From Cryptomeria japonica (Eukaryota > Streptophyta > Pinopsida > Cupressales > Cupressaceae): DNA of 64,000 bases. A model generated the notes under the pieces. The model was not told where the DNA came from, did not search any database, and worked only from the letters and a program-made list of their open reading frames with translations. The translations under genes were made by a program, and so were the position numbers. Numbering within the stretch: position 1 is the first letter of the stretch; each line of letters opens with the position of its first letter. The stretch spans positions 574,379,241-574,443,240 of the forward strand of contig NC_081410.1 of assembly GCF_030272615.1 (NCBI RefSeq). The letters are read 5' to 3'. Positions 46,937 through 58,885 of this stretch are shown one piece after another.

Positions 46937-47744
46937 AGGCATCATGCTTGAGCTTGTGAAGTTGTTCCTCAACCCATTCAATCTCCCAAGACTCCAACAG
47001 TTGATATGATTCCCTTTTATCCTAAGTAAGATGTTGAACCTACATCTCCAAATCATAAGTTGCACAAAACAGGTGATGGTTTTACTCCTATTTGTGTTCA
47101 CGCTCCTCTTTATATAAATCTTAATAAAGAAATGAGTGAAAATGTTATTCATGATGGCAATACAACTCCTAATGCTTCTGATAGTGACTATGAATATGTT
47201 TATGTGGACAAGCATTTATCAATTGAATTTTCATAAACCCTAATCCTAGCTCCTAGAATCAAACAAAGTGACTTACCACATTAGCATATTCCTTATTTGG
47301 ATCTTGTGATAGCTCCATCTGTTGTGCCTAATGTCGCTCCTCTGGCATGTTGCTTTCCTTCCTGAAATAGTGATCAACAAGATTGGGAGGTGGATGTCAT
47401 ACTAAATTAGCAATATTATCACTATAGATAATCTCTCTCTCTCTCTCCTTTCTTGCTCTTTTGTGACCATTCTTCTATGTGTATCCCTGTTCTTGTATTT
47501 TTCCCTCAATTTCTACTTCAAGATGATGCAAAGAATTGAGATCTCTTTTTGGTCTCTTTCATGTTGACTCAAAAGACATCCTCTATTCCCTTTCTTCCAA
47601 GGTAGTGTCCTTTCCTTGTGGAATGATGATTATGATATGCACATATACATATATGATATACATGAGTTATCATACAACATACTGACTTCGAGGAAAGAGA
47701 AACTACCTCATGTTTTGTGTTCATTATCCTTGGGTTTATTCCTT
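46937..47744 (+). other. 3' region of the plus Tat-type copy
   Basis: There are short frames without domains, a small (TC)n run at 47425-47440, and non-coding sequence up to the insertion point of element F. After F, the sequence at 54388-54420 appears to continue it. Confidence 0.5.
47740..47744. repeat. Target-site duplication of element F (left), TCCTT
   Basis: It matches TCCTC at 54388-54392 at four of five bases. Confidence 0.6.
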
Positions 47745-48572
47745 TGTTGGCATATGGACACTCCAATGAGACATTGTGTGTGATTGAAGGTTTTGTCATT
47801 GATGGAAACCTTGCAATCCTATGGCACCGGCAAGACATTATACCGGCAAAGCATTATTCAAACAAGACAGTGCACCGGCATCAGCAAGATCACTCTACAC
47901 TAGCACTGGCATAGAAGATGTACACCGACACAGAAGAGAACATGTATACTGACATAGAGGCCGACAGGATTTTTTGATATGGAATATTTTGTTTATTATT
48001 GTAAGCTGACTTGGCAAATTGTACAATGACTCTTGTATATAAAAGAGATCATTGTAGACATTTGTAGGATATGGATAGGAAGCATATTAAATTATAAGGC
48101 AGACCTAATGTGCGAATTGTAGGTCAAGGGTATATGTAAAGAACAGAGCAAGAACCGGTACTGAATCTGGCATTGAAGATGCTATTGTAAAGTAGTACAA
48201 AATATTGGATTTGTGTAAATCCTCATTGTAAGTCAGTGTGACTTCTTATTGAGCAGTGAGCTCTAAGGAGTTGGCCTTCCTACATGTGTAGGCCCCTATT
48301 GTAAGTAATATTCTCTTATTGGCCAGTAAGTGAATATTGTGGGTCACAAATCCCACCGAGGTTTTTCCCACACCGGGTTTCCTCGTTAAACATCTTGTGT
48401 TATGGTGTTCTTTTCATGTGGATGTTTTTGATTCTATTATTTACATTAATTCTTGCATACCGGTATACTGTTACTTTATGTTCTGCATATTCAATTTTAA
48501 GAAAATTACATTACCGATCAGATACTGATTCACCCCCCCCCCCCCCCCTCAATATCTCTGGGAACCCTAACA
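47745..48572 (+). repeat. 5' LTR of non-autonomous element F
   Basis: It runs TGTTGGCATATGGACAC...AACCCTAACA, 828 bp. It contains repeated CACCGGCA segments and a 15- to 16-base C tract at 48533-48548. Confidence 0.93.
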
Positions 48573-48574
48573 AT

Positions 48575-48586
48575 TGGTATCAGAGC
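48575..48586 (+). promoter_or_regulatory. Initiator-Met tRNA PBS of element F
   Basis: TGGTATCAGAGC is the standard plant copia site, two bases after the LTR end. Confidence 0.92.
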
Positions 48587-48643
48587 TTGATCCTCTATTT
48601 TCAGAAGCCTAACAGCTTGAGAAAGATCTTAACACCGGTAAAG

Positions 48644-49798
48644 ATGGAAAATCTGATGAAGCAACTTGGAGGAGCCCTTACTAACTATGATGTAGAGAAT
48701 TTGAAAAATATCAAATTAGAAGATGACTTAAAAGCAGCTCAGGACATTATTCAGGCACTTCAAGAAAATCTTATTGTTACAAGAAATAAGAGAAGAGAAC
48801 TTTGTGAAAAATTGCAAAATGAGAATGATGAAAAGGAATCACTAAATGATATGATAAGAAAATTGAAACAAGAGATCATGACAACAAAAAATGAAATGTA
48901 GGATATGACTATGAGATTTTGCAAAGAAATTGAGGACAGAAAGAAGAATGAAGAAGAGTTGACCAGAAGACTAATTGATGCAGCAAATGAGAACACAAGA
49001 CTTAGCTATGAAAATGACATGTTGAAAACAGATCTGATGCATACTCAGAATGACTCAAATGAACTAATGAGACAAAAAGAAATCTTGGAAAGGGAATTGG
49101 AAACTGCAAATCAACACAAAGAAAAATTCAAGAAAAGCTCAGAAGAACTTGGTATCTTATTGAAGAATCAAAAACCCAAAGGTGACACTTCTAGAATTGG
49201 ATTTGAAGTTGGAGAAAGCTCTGGTACTACAAATACCAAGGATCATAGCAAACCGGTAAGACCTAATACTTACAAATTCAACGGAAAATGCTTTAACTAC
49301 AATAAATATGGTCATAGGGAAAATGAATGTAGATCTAGGAATTATCAGAACATCAATCCTCCCACCGGTCAATGCTCCAAATGCAACAAAATTGGTCATA
49401 ACTCTAAAAATTGCAGAATGAATGTAAGATGTTATGTTTGTGGAAGATTTGGTCATTTATCAAATAAATGTAGAACACAAACTAGCATAGGTTATGGGAA
49501 AGCTATTCAGAAAAATAATGTAACTTGTTATGCATGTAACAAGATTGGTCATATTGCTAAATTTTGTAGAAGTAAAGGTACACCGGTAGATAACAAAAGC
49601 ACTAGGTTGAAAGGTAAAGAAAAGGTTGAAGAAGTTAAGCAAGAATTCTCAAAACAATCGATTAGAAAAGGTGATCTAAATATTGGGGATACTCCTCCAC
49701 CGGTAGAACCAACAAATGCTCCACCGGGAGGACAATATGATGCTCCACCGGCAAGACAAAGCAATGCTCCACCAATAGGATGTTCTTCATCAAATTGA
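48644..49798 (+). pseudogene. Gag-like protein of element F (coiled coil, four zinc knuckles)
   Basis: The frame starts with MENLMKQLGGAL and has one internal TAG at 48899, where Gln fits. Residues 20 to 180 are a long coiled coil with heptads (EIEDRKKNEEELTRRL, ELMRQKEILERELE). A Ser/Gly linker (GFEVGESSGT) follows, then four CCHC knuckles at about 49290-49570. The first is degenerate (CFNYNKYGHRENEC, second Cys replaced by Tyr). The next three are complete (CSKCNKIGH, CYVCGRFGH and CYACNKIGH, each ending in Cys). The end is Pro-rich with PPAR and APP repeats. The usual copia capsid domain is not visible, so the coiled coil may take over assembly while the knuckles bind RNA (inference). ATG 48644 was preferred because the longer upstream frame lies in the LTR. 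Confidence 0.8.
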
Positions 49799-50104
49799 AG
49801 AAAATTATCTTGAGGGTTTGGCAATCTAATGACACATGTGCTATTATTCCCTCAGTTAGAGAAAAGAAGTTGAAAATCATTCATTACTGGCAAATAAAGT
49901 TAAGCTAATACATTACCGACAATCAATTAATGTGGTAGGTAGCAAAAAAGACTTTATAAAATAAGGTTTTTGGCTCCATTTCCTTTCACCATGAATTCAA
50001 ACTTTCAAAGAGTGTGAAGATTTCTGAGCTAAGGAATTCCAAGCAAAGAGGCAAAGCACTTTAGCAATCAATCCATCCAAAGGAAAAAAAAGGTATTTAT
50101 CATC
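49799..50104 (+). other. Spacer between gag and ORF2 of element F
   Basis: It is non-coding. Its end (GGCATCCTCC after an A-rich run) leads into the ORF2 start. A subgenomic RNA or internal promoter might serve ORF2, but I see no clear TATA box. Confidence 0.5.
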
Positions 50105-53100
50105 ATGGCATCCTCCTCTGCACCTGAATTCATAGCAAACCCTACAGTAGTCAAAGTTATAAAATGACCTAGGTCTGTGTTTCAGCTAGTTCCCGAGGTA
50201 GCTAAGAAAGATGACAACACAGGTGCTTTTTCAAAAATTCCAAAAGGTGTTGTTTATGCAGAAGACCCTAGAATGTATATTCATTGCAACATAGAGAAAT
50301 TGGGTGATGAAGAAATCAAAAACATGTATAAGTCTATTATATGTGACAACTCCGGAAATGTGAAACCTGAACATAAAATTGTTGAAACCCTAGTATTCAT
50401 TGAAATCCTCTACATTCCTAAATTTCCCAAGGAAGTGGTTAGGATAGTTTTAAGCAGGGTACATGGTTCATTCTTTTGGCTTGACTCAGTGCATAAAATT
50501 ACAAAGGAAGCTGTGAGAGCAGTAACAGGGTTACCTTCCACCAATAACAGACCTGACAAAACCAAAAAGGTCTCCAATGACTTAGTAACAAACTTAACTA
50601 GTGCAACATCTGACAAGAGATCATTGAGGGTTAATGATGTGATCGATACAAATGTTAGATTTGTTAGCATGATTTTAGGTTACAAAGCAACTCATGCTAA
50701 TAGGCTTAACTCGGTTTCTAGTTTATGCATAAAGAGTGCTTATGACATGGTTAAGGACAATGTAAAAATTGATATCTATGAATGGTTAAAGGATGAGTTA
50801 ATTGACAATTTAGCAAAAATCAAGAAGGATAAGAAAGGAACCTTTAGATTTGGAAATTTACTTGTATGCTTAATGCTACATATAACCAAACAGGCTCCCG
50901 GTATAGGCAACAAGGATTTTGGATTTGACTTACCAGTAGGGAAACAATTATCTGACTTATTCAACAACATGGGTGAAAATAGAGAGAAGAATATCAATGA
51001 GTATTTTCAAGCACTAAAGGTCAGAATGAATAAAAGAATCAGACTATCATAGGAAATTGTCAACAAATACAAAGATGATATATGTTTTGTAATAAAAAAG
51101 GATGAAATATGGATGGAAGCAGTCATTCCAAGGACAATCTGGGTAACAGAGATGGGGTATGAAACAAATGACCACATAGTGGAAACTTATGCCAAAGCAC
51201 TTCTAGAAGCCCTTAATGAACCAAAGGAAGAAGTATTTGGTAGTGCTGAGACCATCAAAAGTCAAATTCAATCTAAGAAGAGAGTGAAAAAGGTTGAGGC
51301 ATTTGTGAGAAAAGGAACCAAACAAGCAAAAGCCATAAAGGAAGATGTATTAAAGAAAACCGACATAACAAAAGATGAGTTGGCAGCCCAACAACCTGAA
51401 ACTCATCTATCACCGGTAGATACTTCCTTAGAAGGAGATATGTCAGCAACCTTCAAAAGAGTTGTCAAGAAAAGAGATCCCTCACTGGTAGCCACTCCTT
51501 CACCTAGAAGGACAAGACAGAAGCAACAAGCCGTGAGATCTCTAGTCAAGAAGGTCACACCTAAGAAGAAGCTGACCCCCAAAAAGAAGAAGAAGACAAA
51601 CACTGACTTGGCCCCTCTTGACATATTACTGAATGAGATCATAGAGGAAGGTAAATTGAAAAACATAGGGAAAATCTATGACACCCTATCAGATGATGAG
51701 AAAGGACAAGTTGAAGAGAGTGTCATATTACACATGGACATGTATAAAAAGTTTTTGTTGCAAGTCCTAAATGAAATTCCTGATGAACTATATAAAAGAC
51801 TTGAGGCCAGAAGGCAAGGAATAATTGAGTTGGATAAGAAAATAAAAATAGAAAAATTACTTGCAGTATACCCAGTCAACTCACCTAAGGAAATTGATGA
51901 TCTGATAGCTCAGGCCAACCGGATAGTTTTTTTCCATTGCACATCGGCAAATTTCACTAATGGCAGGTAGAGTTATAGAAGTTTCAAAGGAAACAAAAAA
52001 TGGTTGGGATACATTCTTGGTTGAAAAAGAAAAACAAGAAGAATATAGGAATCCCAGGCCTATTTTGGTATATCAGAAGGACAAAGGGAAAGGTAAAGTT
52101 GGTGGACCACCAAGTATCAAGATTAGAGACAACTTACCCCCACCTCCTTTAAATACTCCACCGGTAAAAATGACAACTGCAGAAGATCAACCGACAGCTG
52201 AGAGTATGGACACAGAGGATAATAATCCTAATCCTAAAGTCCTATATACTATGAATGTTGATACTCAGAAGATCAACATAGTGGTAGATAAGGATACAAC
52301 AGATAAATCAGGAAACAAAGAGCAACCGGTAGTAGCAACAGAGAAAAAGATGGAATCTGAAACACAAACAGAGAAACAAACAAAGTTGAAGGCTCCAAAA
52401 TAGATGCCACCGATAAGAAATGATGCAAGAAAACCAATGCTTAAAGAGATGGAGACACAAACAGACCTACCAGAGGTCAATACTAGCATGGTCACTTCCA
52501 CCGGCACTCAGTTTGTTGGGTCACCATCAAATGTGATTGAGGTATTACTTGAATCTATCAAGAAAATAATTGATTATAGCTCACAAGCTTATAAAGCGAT
52601 AGATGATTCAATTCCATTTTTGAAATCAATAGCTCCTAATTGTAATATAAACAATAAAGATTCTTTAGGCCAGTTGGATACACTTTGTAAATATATTTCT
52701 GGAAATTTTGAGCAAACAAAGGTAGAATCTGTAAAGGAAACTGTAGAAAAAGAGAAACAGAAATTCTTTGAGGAAGGAATAAAGAAGTGTAACAGGGAAT
52801 TTGACACACTTCTACCGGATCTATGCAATTTATTGAAAGAGTACAAAACTCTGTACAAAGACATCTGTAAGATAAACTTTTTGACCATAGATGTAGACAA
52901 AAAGATGAGCAAGGTACAGGAAAAGATCAATAAACTTGCAGATAATTTTGTTAACTCACCCGATACATTATTAGTTTTTGAGGAAAAGATAACAAATTTT
53001 GAGGAAGAATTGCTCAAATTAGGAAGAGAGAAAGAGAAAATAATAAACAAGGCAAAACTCTTGAGATCTAAACTAAGTCCAAGATTGGACTATTTAGCAT

Positions 53101-53282
53101 CTCTACGGAAGGAAATCTTAGAGGCTCTAACACAGGGAAGCAAATCACTGGCAGAGCACTTGCAGCATCTCACCGGTACAGTATACAGAATTGAGATAGC
53201 AATAAAAGATAGTAAGAAGTTTATGGATGGAATAAACTTAATTTTGGGAGATATTCTTCAGATAATAACCACCCAACTATAA
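50105..53282 (+). pseudogene. ORF2 of element F, unknown function (~1,060 codons)
   Basis: The frame starts MASSSAPEFIANP. Residues 1 to 330 form a globular domain with SRVHGSFFWLDSVHKITKE, AVRAVTGLPST, THANRLNSVSSLCIKSAY and GTFRFGNLLVCLML. The spacing recalls the non-catalytic putative plant transposon protein domain found in extra ORFs of plant retroelements (tentative inference). Next come a short globular part (PRTIWVTEMGYE), a strongly basic region (TPKKKLTPKKKKKT, a likely nuclear localisation signal), a helical bundle (DMYKKFLLQVLNEIPDELYK), an acidic Thr/Gln-rich linker, and a C-terminal coiled coil (about 52560-53280). There are stops at about 50165 (TGA), 51050 (TAG) and 52401 (TAG), and one frameshift in a T run near 51930. 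It has no RT, integrase or protease motif. Confidence 0.8.
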
Positions 53283-53491
53283 GGTTGAGGTTATGAATTG
53301 GTACAACTACAAAATCTACTAACTTTTGTCATTGATGCCAAAGGGGGAGTAGTAGGATGAGAAACTTCAAAACACAGGGATCACATGCTCAGGGGGAGCT
53401 CTCACATTATTGGTAACATTTTTGGTCTACACTTTTTGGATATCTTTTGAAATTTCTCATGAGTGTTGCCATCAATGCCAAAGGGGGAGAT
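53283..53491 (+). other. 3' region and polypurine tracts of element F
   Basis: CCAAAGGGGGAG occurs at about 53338 and again at 53478-53490, directly before the LTR. A third purine run (CAGGGGGAG) lies near 53391. Confidence 0.8.
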
Positions 53492-54387
53492 TGTTGGCAT
53501 ATGGACACTCCAATGAGACATTGTGTGTGATTGAAGGTTTTGTGATTGATGGTAACCTTGCAATCCTATGGCACCGGCAAGACTTTATATCGGCAAAGCA
53601 TTACATAGGCAACCTTGCAATCCTATGGCACCGGCAAGACATTATACCAGCAAGACATTATACCGGCAAAGCATTATTCAAACAAGATAGTGCACTGGCA
53701 TCAGCAAGATCACTCTACACTGGCACCGGCACAGAAGATGTACACTGGCATAGAAGAGAACATGTATACCGGCACAGAGGTTGATAGGATTTTTTGATAT
53801 GTAATATTTTGTTTATTATTTTAAGCCAACTTGGAAAATTTTTAAATTACTCTTGTATATAAAAGAGATCATTGTAGACATTTGTAGGATATGGATAGGA
53901 AGCATATTAAATTATAAGGCAGACCTAATGTGAAAATTGTAGGTCAAGGGTATATGTAAAGAATAGATCAAGAACCGGTATTGAATCTGGCATTGAAGAT
54001 GCTATTGTAAAGCAGTACAGAATATTGGATTTGTGTAAATCCTCATTGTAAGTCAGTGTGACTTCTTATTGAGCAGTGAGCTCTAGGCAGTTGGCCTTCC
54101 TGCATGTGCAGGCCCCTATTGTAAGTAATATTCTCTTATTGGCTAGTAAGTGAATATTATGGGTCACAAATCCCACCGAGGTTTTTCCCACACCGAGTTT
54201 CCTCATTAAACATCTTGTGTTATGGTGTTCTTTTTGTGTGGATGTTTTTGATTATATTATTACATTAATTCTTGCATACCGGTATACTGTTACTTTATGT
54301 TTTGCATATTCGATTTTAAGAAAATTACATTACCGGTCATATATTGATTCACCCCCCCCCCTCTCAGTATCTATGGGAACCCTAACA
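53492..54387 (+). repeat. 3' LTR of element F
   Basis: It is 896 bp, 68 bp longer than the 5' LTR. The excess comes from an internal duplication at 53560-53645, where CCTTGCAATCCTATGGCACC and the following GGCAAGACATTATA occur again. Confidence 0.92.
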
Positions 54388-54420
54388 TCCTCAACTAGGG
54401 GCTTGTCTATATTATGGATG
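54388..54420 (+). other. Resumed flank after element F
   Basis: It starts with TCCTC, the second target-site copy, and holds 33 bases before the next LTR. Confidence 0.5.
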
Positions 54421-55467
54421 TGTTGCATTGGTTTTGTCATTGATGTCAACACTTATCAACACTTGTGAAGACTTATCAGCATTGAAGATCTTTGGTTATG
54501 TTCACTGGCATGTTCAGTGACTTATGCATAGTCACTGATATCTGGTTCACTGATAGATTATATTGTTCACCGGCATTGAGGATGATCTGTTATCATCTAG
54601 AGATTACTTGGCTATGCCAAAGACATTGTTTGGACACTTGGTTTTGGTGATTTGGTTATTGATCTAATTGAGTTTGCATATTTTTTGTTACCAGCAAATG
54701 GGTCTAGGTTATGGACCGGCAAGCATTATCTATTCCAGATCAACACGACACATTATGGAGATGTCTTATTGATTGATTATTATTGTAAATGCATTGAGAT
54801 AACATGATGCATCGCATATTGATTCATTTGTGATTGATTTAATTATAATATTCTTAGTGAGCCAACCTACACATTTGGTCTTAGGTTTTGGTATATATGT
54901 AAGATCTCATTTGTGAGATTAATGTAAGGTGTGAAAGGAATGCAATAAGGTATTACAAGGTTGTGATATTTGATATAAGTAGAGATATACATGCAGACAT
55001 CATTTGAAGATTCAAGAAGGTATGAAGAAGACAATCAGAGCTTAACTAGTACTAAATCCAGCATATGAAGATGCTATCTTGAGTAGTACATTATCATTGG
55101 ATCTAACCATCCAATTGTAGTCAGTGTGACTCCCATTTTGTGATTGAGTAGTGAACTCTAGGCAGTTGGCCTTTCTGCATGTGCAGACCCCATTTGTACA
55201 CACATACTATTTGCAGTAGTATCATCTGATTATGGGTAAGGTTTCCCACTGTGGTTTTTCCCCTTATAGGGTTTCCACATACAATTATTTGTGTTATGTG
55301 TTATGGATTTTATTTGTCTTTCTATTTCATGCATTAAACTTTACTGGTACTGTTATTAATTGTTAAACTGTCTACCGACATTAAGTTTGGTTAAGTTATG
55401 TTTGGGTTGAAATTAATAGACAACTGATTCACCCCCCCCCCCTCTCAGTTGCCTCTGGGTCCTAACA
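54421..55467 (+). repeat. LTR of copia-like element E
   Basis: It runs TGTTGCATTGG...CCTAACA, 1,047 bp, followed by a degenerate PBS (TTGGTATAAGAT). It has a C tract at 55431-55442. Its internal region is cut off after about 30 bases by an inverted element. A 46-bp piece of the same LTR end reappears at 59121-59166. Confidence 0.85.
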
Positions 55468-55494
55468 ATTGGTATAAGATTTTCAGGATTAATG

Positions 55495-56263
55495 ATAGTC
55501 CCAAAGATACAGAGAGGGGGGGTGAATCATTATCTAACCAGTTAGCAGAATATTTAACTTTATTAAGTATTTTGCATTCCAAAATAATGTACCAGTAAAT
55601 AAGAATTAATGCACTAAACAGGAACAATAAAGACAAAATAGAAAACACACCATAACACAAGATGTTTAACAAGGCAACCCCATGTGGGAAAAACCTCGGT
55701 GGGATTTGTGACCCACAATATTCACTCACTGGCCAATGAATAAATATTACTTACAATGAGGCCTACACATGCAAGAAGGCCAACTACCTAGAGCTCACTA
55801 CTCAATTTACAAGATAGAAGTCTCACTGACCTACAAAATGGACTATCAAAATCCAATACAATGTACTGCTTCAATTCATCATCAACTATGTCAGGTTTAG
55901 TACCGGTTTAAGCTCATTCTATAACCAAAACCTTCGATGTCAACTTATATCTCCTTATACAAAATTCACAACTCCTCTCTTACAAAATGACCTATAAGAT
56001 CTCATACATGTATATGAGTCTTTTACAATATGCCATGTCAGCTTTACAAAAGATAATTACATTAAATACAATAAACAAAAGTTTATTCCCTGTTGGCTGG
56101 AGTGTCGATATGCATTGTAGCCACTATCGGTGAAGTGTCTATCGGTGTATGTAGATGTTTATGCCAGTGTCGATGGCTTTACTAGATGAATGTTGGGTGG
56201 TTTCTAGAAGGTTGCCATCAATGAAAACACCATCATTTCTCATTAGAGTGTAGAATGCCAACA
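55495..56263 (-). repeat. 3' LTR of element F family, copy 2
   Basis: The minus strand starts TGTTGGCATTCTAC at 56263 and runs to ATCTTTGGGACT near 55497, so the terminal CCTAACA is lost. The adjacent PPT on the minus strand is AATGGGGGGTAT (56264-56275). The last 160 bases match 63841-64000. Confidence 0.85.
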
Positions 56264-56459
56264 ATACCCCCCATTGGCATTGATGGCAACACTCATGAGA
56301 AAAGTCCAAAAATTTATCAAAAAGATGTGCTCCCCTTGAGCAGATGATCTCCCCTAAATGATCATTTTTCTCTATCTACTACTCCCCCTTTGACATCAAT
56401 GACAAATGTTGTCAAAAATTATCAAATGAGTGCAAAATTTCACCTTAAGGTTTGTAACC

Positions 56460-58269
56460 GGTTGGTTACAATTTGAAATATGTCTGCCAAAACCAAGTTT
56501 AAACTCTGCATGAATCTATTGGTGTCATTCATGGTTGTCTTAGTTCATTGGATCATGCCAGTGAGATGATGCATATGCTCCTCCAGTGATCTTTCCCCTT
56601 GAATTAATGCCTTAGATATCTCATTTCTCAGAGAGATAAGATTATCCAACTTAGGACTAAGTTTATACTTAAGCTCTCTGACATTTTCTTTGATCCTTGC
56701 TTCTTCCTTCTCAAAGTTCTCCAACTTTTCCTCAAATCCTGCTATTTCTTTCTCAATAACAAATATAGGTTTGGATGAACCAATAATGTTATCAGCTATA
56801 TCATCTATCTCCTTCTATACTCTGCTTATTGCCTTTTCAATGTCCTTTGTCAACATATGTGGCTTGCATGTTTCTCTATACAATTTCTTATACTCCAAAA
56901 TTGTTGTATTCAGTGCTGGTAAAAGTGTGTTAATATGTTTAGTGCACTTCTTTATTGTATCCTCAAAGAATTTTTCTTTCTTTTTCCATTTTCTCTTTGA
57001 ATCTATCCTCATTCACCTTATCAACTGTTATTACATTTCCAGCAATAAATTTAGACACTGTGTCCAACTGACTTAAAGAATCCTTTACATGATCTATATT
57101 ACATTTTGGTGCAATCATCTTAAGATTAGGTAATGTATCATCAATTGCTTTATAAGCCAATGCATTACAATCAGTTATCTTCTTGATAGAATCCAAGAGT
57201 ACCTCTATCACATGGTTGGCCTGAATTCACTTAAAGAAGTATCGAATGTCTGACCAACTACCTTAATCACTTCAGTGCTTCCAACATTAGTTACCAATTT
57301 TCTTGTATCAACCTCTAGTGGATTAGTCTGAGTTTGCATTTATACTAGCAATGGTTTGGGTTTCTTAGTGATTACCGGTTTCTTTGCCTCAATGTGTACC
57401 TATGCCTCTTCCGATTTCTCTATTGGTTTCTCTATGTTCTCACTTGCCAGTATCTTTGTCTCTGTAGGTTTCTCAGTGCCAACATCTATACTACCCGTAT
57501 TCATTCCACTATCCAAAGGTTGCTCTATTTTCTCTATTTGTGTTTTGACCTCAATATTCTCTGCCAGTTGCTCAGTAATGTTTCCACTGTCAGCAATATC
57601 ATTTTGTACCTCTGTGTTGTCCTTATCCACAAAAATGTTTACTTCCTGAATATCGACATTCATGGTGAATGGAATTTTTGGTTCAGGGTTAGTGTCATCT
57701 TGTGTTATACCTACACTATTAGTAGCTAGTGCAGTGTCCAAGGGTGGTGGTAAGTTGTCAATTATTTTGATGTTTGGTATTACACCAACTTTACCTTTCC
57801 CTTTGTCCTTATCCTTCTGATATACCTTAAATTTTTTCTTCAACTTTTTCAATTCCTCTTGTTTTTCTTTTTCTACAAAAAAGATATCCCATTAATCAAT
57901 CGTTTCCTCTGCAATTTCATTAACTCTACCAACCATCAAACTCACTTGTCAATGACCACTAGCAAAAACTGATCTATTGGCCTCACAAATTAAGTCATCA
58001 ATTTTCTCTTTATAGTTAACTGGATGTACAGCTAGAAGTTTTTCAACTTTAAGTTTCTTGTCCAACTCCATTACTGCAATCCTCTTTGCACCTAACCTTC
58101 TATACAGATCATTTGGTAAATCATCTACAACTTCAATTAACACTTTCTTGTATATATCTAGATGTATAATTATATTGTTTTCAATACTTTCCTTTTCCGA
58201 ATTAGTGAATGTGTTGTACAATTTTCTCACATTTTCCAAGTTACCATTATCAGTGATTTCATTCAGTAA
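56460..58269 (-). pseudogene. ORF2 C-terminal half, copy 2
   Basis: On the minus strand it reads from LLNEITDNGNLENVRKLY through the helical bundle (DIYKKVLIEVVDDLPNDLYR), the Lys/Gly linker (KDKDKGKGKVG), the acidic region with PTETK repeats, and the coiled coil (KKCTKHINTLLPALN). It is about 90% identical by eye to copy 3 at 62042-63835 and about 60 to 65% to copy 1. Several TGA, TAG and frameshift breaks occur at positions different from those in copies 1 and 3. Confidence 0.85.
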
Positions 58270-58714
58270 AGTAGATGACAAAAAGAGTACCACCGGTGGA
58301 GCATTTTTTCTTGGTAGCAGATTAATTTCGTGGTTGAGAAAGAAACAAAGTTGCACATCATTATCAACAACAGAATCAGAATATGTTGCAGCAGTAACTA
58401 ACTGTACATAGGTATTATGGATTAAGCAAATGTTGAGGGACATAAAGGTAAAATGCAAAGAACCTATAATCATTTACTGTGATAATGTGGCAGAAATTGA
58501 TATATCAAAGAATCTAGTATTTCACTCTAAAACTAAACATGTGTCTATCAAATTTAATTTTTTGAAAGAGAATGTTGAAGCAAAAGAAGTGAAATTGTTT
58601 TATGTGAATACTAAAGAGAAGATTGCAGATATCTTTACTAAGCCTTTGCCTAAGGAAACTTTTCAATATCTCAGAGAGCGGCTTGGTGTTATACCCTCAC
58701 TGATAGAAAATTAG
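58270..58714 (+). pseudogene. Copia RNase H fragment
   Basis: It begins in mid-domain with VDDKKSTTGGAFFLG, then STTESEYVAA, YCDNVAEIDISKN and the terminal KEKIADIFTKPLPK. One TAG at 58409 falls where Gln or Trp is usual. It is joined at 58269/58270 to the inverted ORF2 with no LTR between. Confidence 0.9.
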
Positions 58715-58885
58715 ACAGTTGGAGCATGGCATTAGACCAACATAAATTAACAAAGAAATCTTTTTCCGGCTTTGATGAAAGAGAGATACTTCTCAGGGGG
58801 AGTAGATTGGATAAATTTGGTTATAACAATTGGTATCAGAGCTAAGTCAACTTTTTGCAGAAGTTTAACAAGTTGAGGAGATTCT
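58715..58885 (+). other. Polypurine tract joined to PBS without an LTR
   Basis: CTCAGGGGGAGTAG (58793-58806), a post-pol purine tract, is followed only about 25 bases later by ATTGGTATCAGAGC (58830-58843). The roughly 1-kb LTR that should separate them is gone. Confidence 0.8.

Larger units (their letters stand above)
41582..47744 (+). mobile_element. Second Tat-type family, plus copy, gag-protease only
   Basis: LTR, PBS (TGGTGAACCCGATGTCC at 42811), AT-rich leader, gag and protease are present. No RT, RNase H or integrase is found before the insertion of another element at 47745, and the sequence after protease already looks like a 3' region. It may be a naturally pol-less element or a deletion copy. 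The 3' LTR is not in the window. Confidence 0.75.
47745..54387 (+). mobile_element. Element F: non-autonomous copia-like LTR element with gag and ORF2
   Basis: It has two LTRs (828 and 896 bp), a perfect initiator-Met PBS (TGGTATCAGAGC at 48575-48586), two AAAGGGGGAG purine tracts, and flanking TCCTT/TCCTC. The internal 4.9 kb encodes a coiled-coil Gag with four zinc knuckles and a roughly 1,060-codon ORF2. Protease, integrase, RT and RNase H are all absent. PBS, PPT and LTR termini match the copia elements here, so a copia polymerase is the likely helper (inference). Two further copies lie at 55495-58269 (minus) and 59167-64000 (plus). Confidence 0.9.
55495..58269 (-). mobile_element. Element F family, copy 2 (inverted 3' half)
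   Basis: It contains the C-terminal half of ORF2, the 3' untranslated region with AAAGGGGGAG (near 56383), the PPT and the 3' LTR, all on the minus strand. It stops at 58269 in the middle of ORF2. Confidence 0.88.

Noticed and set aside
48395-48643. A longer N-terminus for the element F Gag, starting in the LTR
   Set aside because: It would require translation of LTR sequence and the PBS. The ATG at 48644 follows the PBS as usual.
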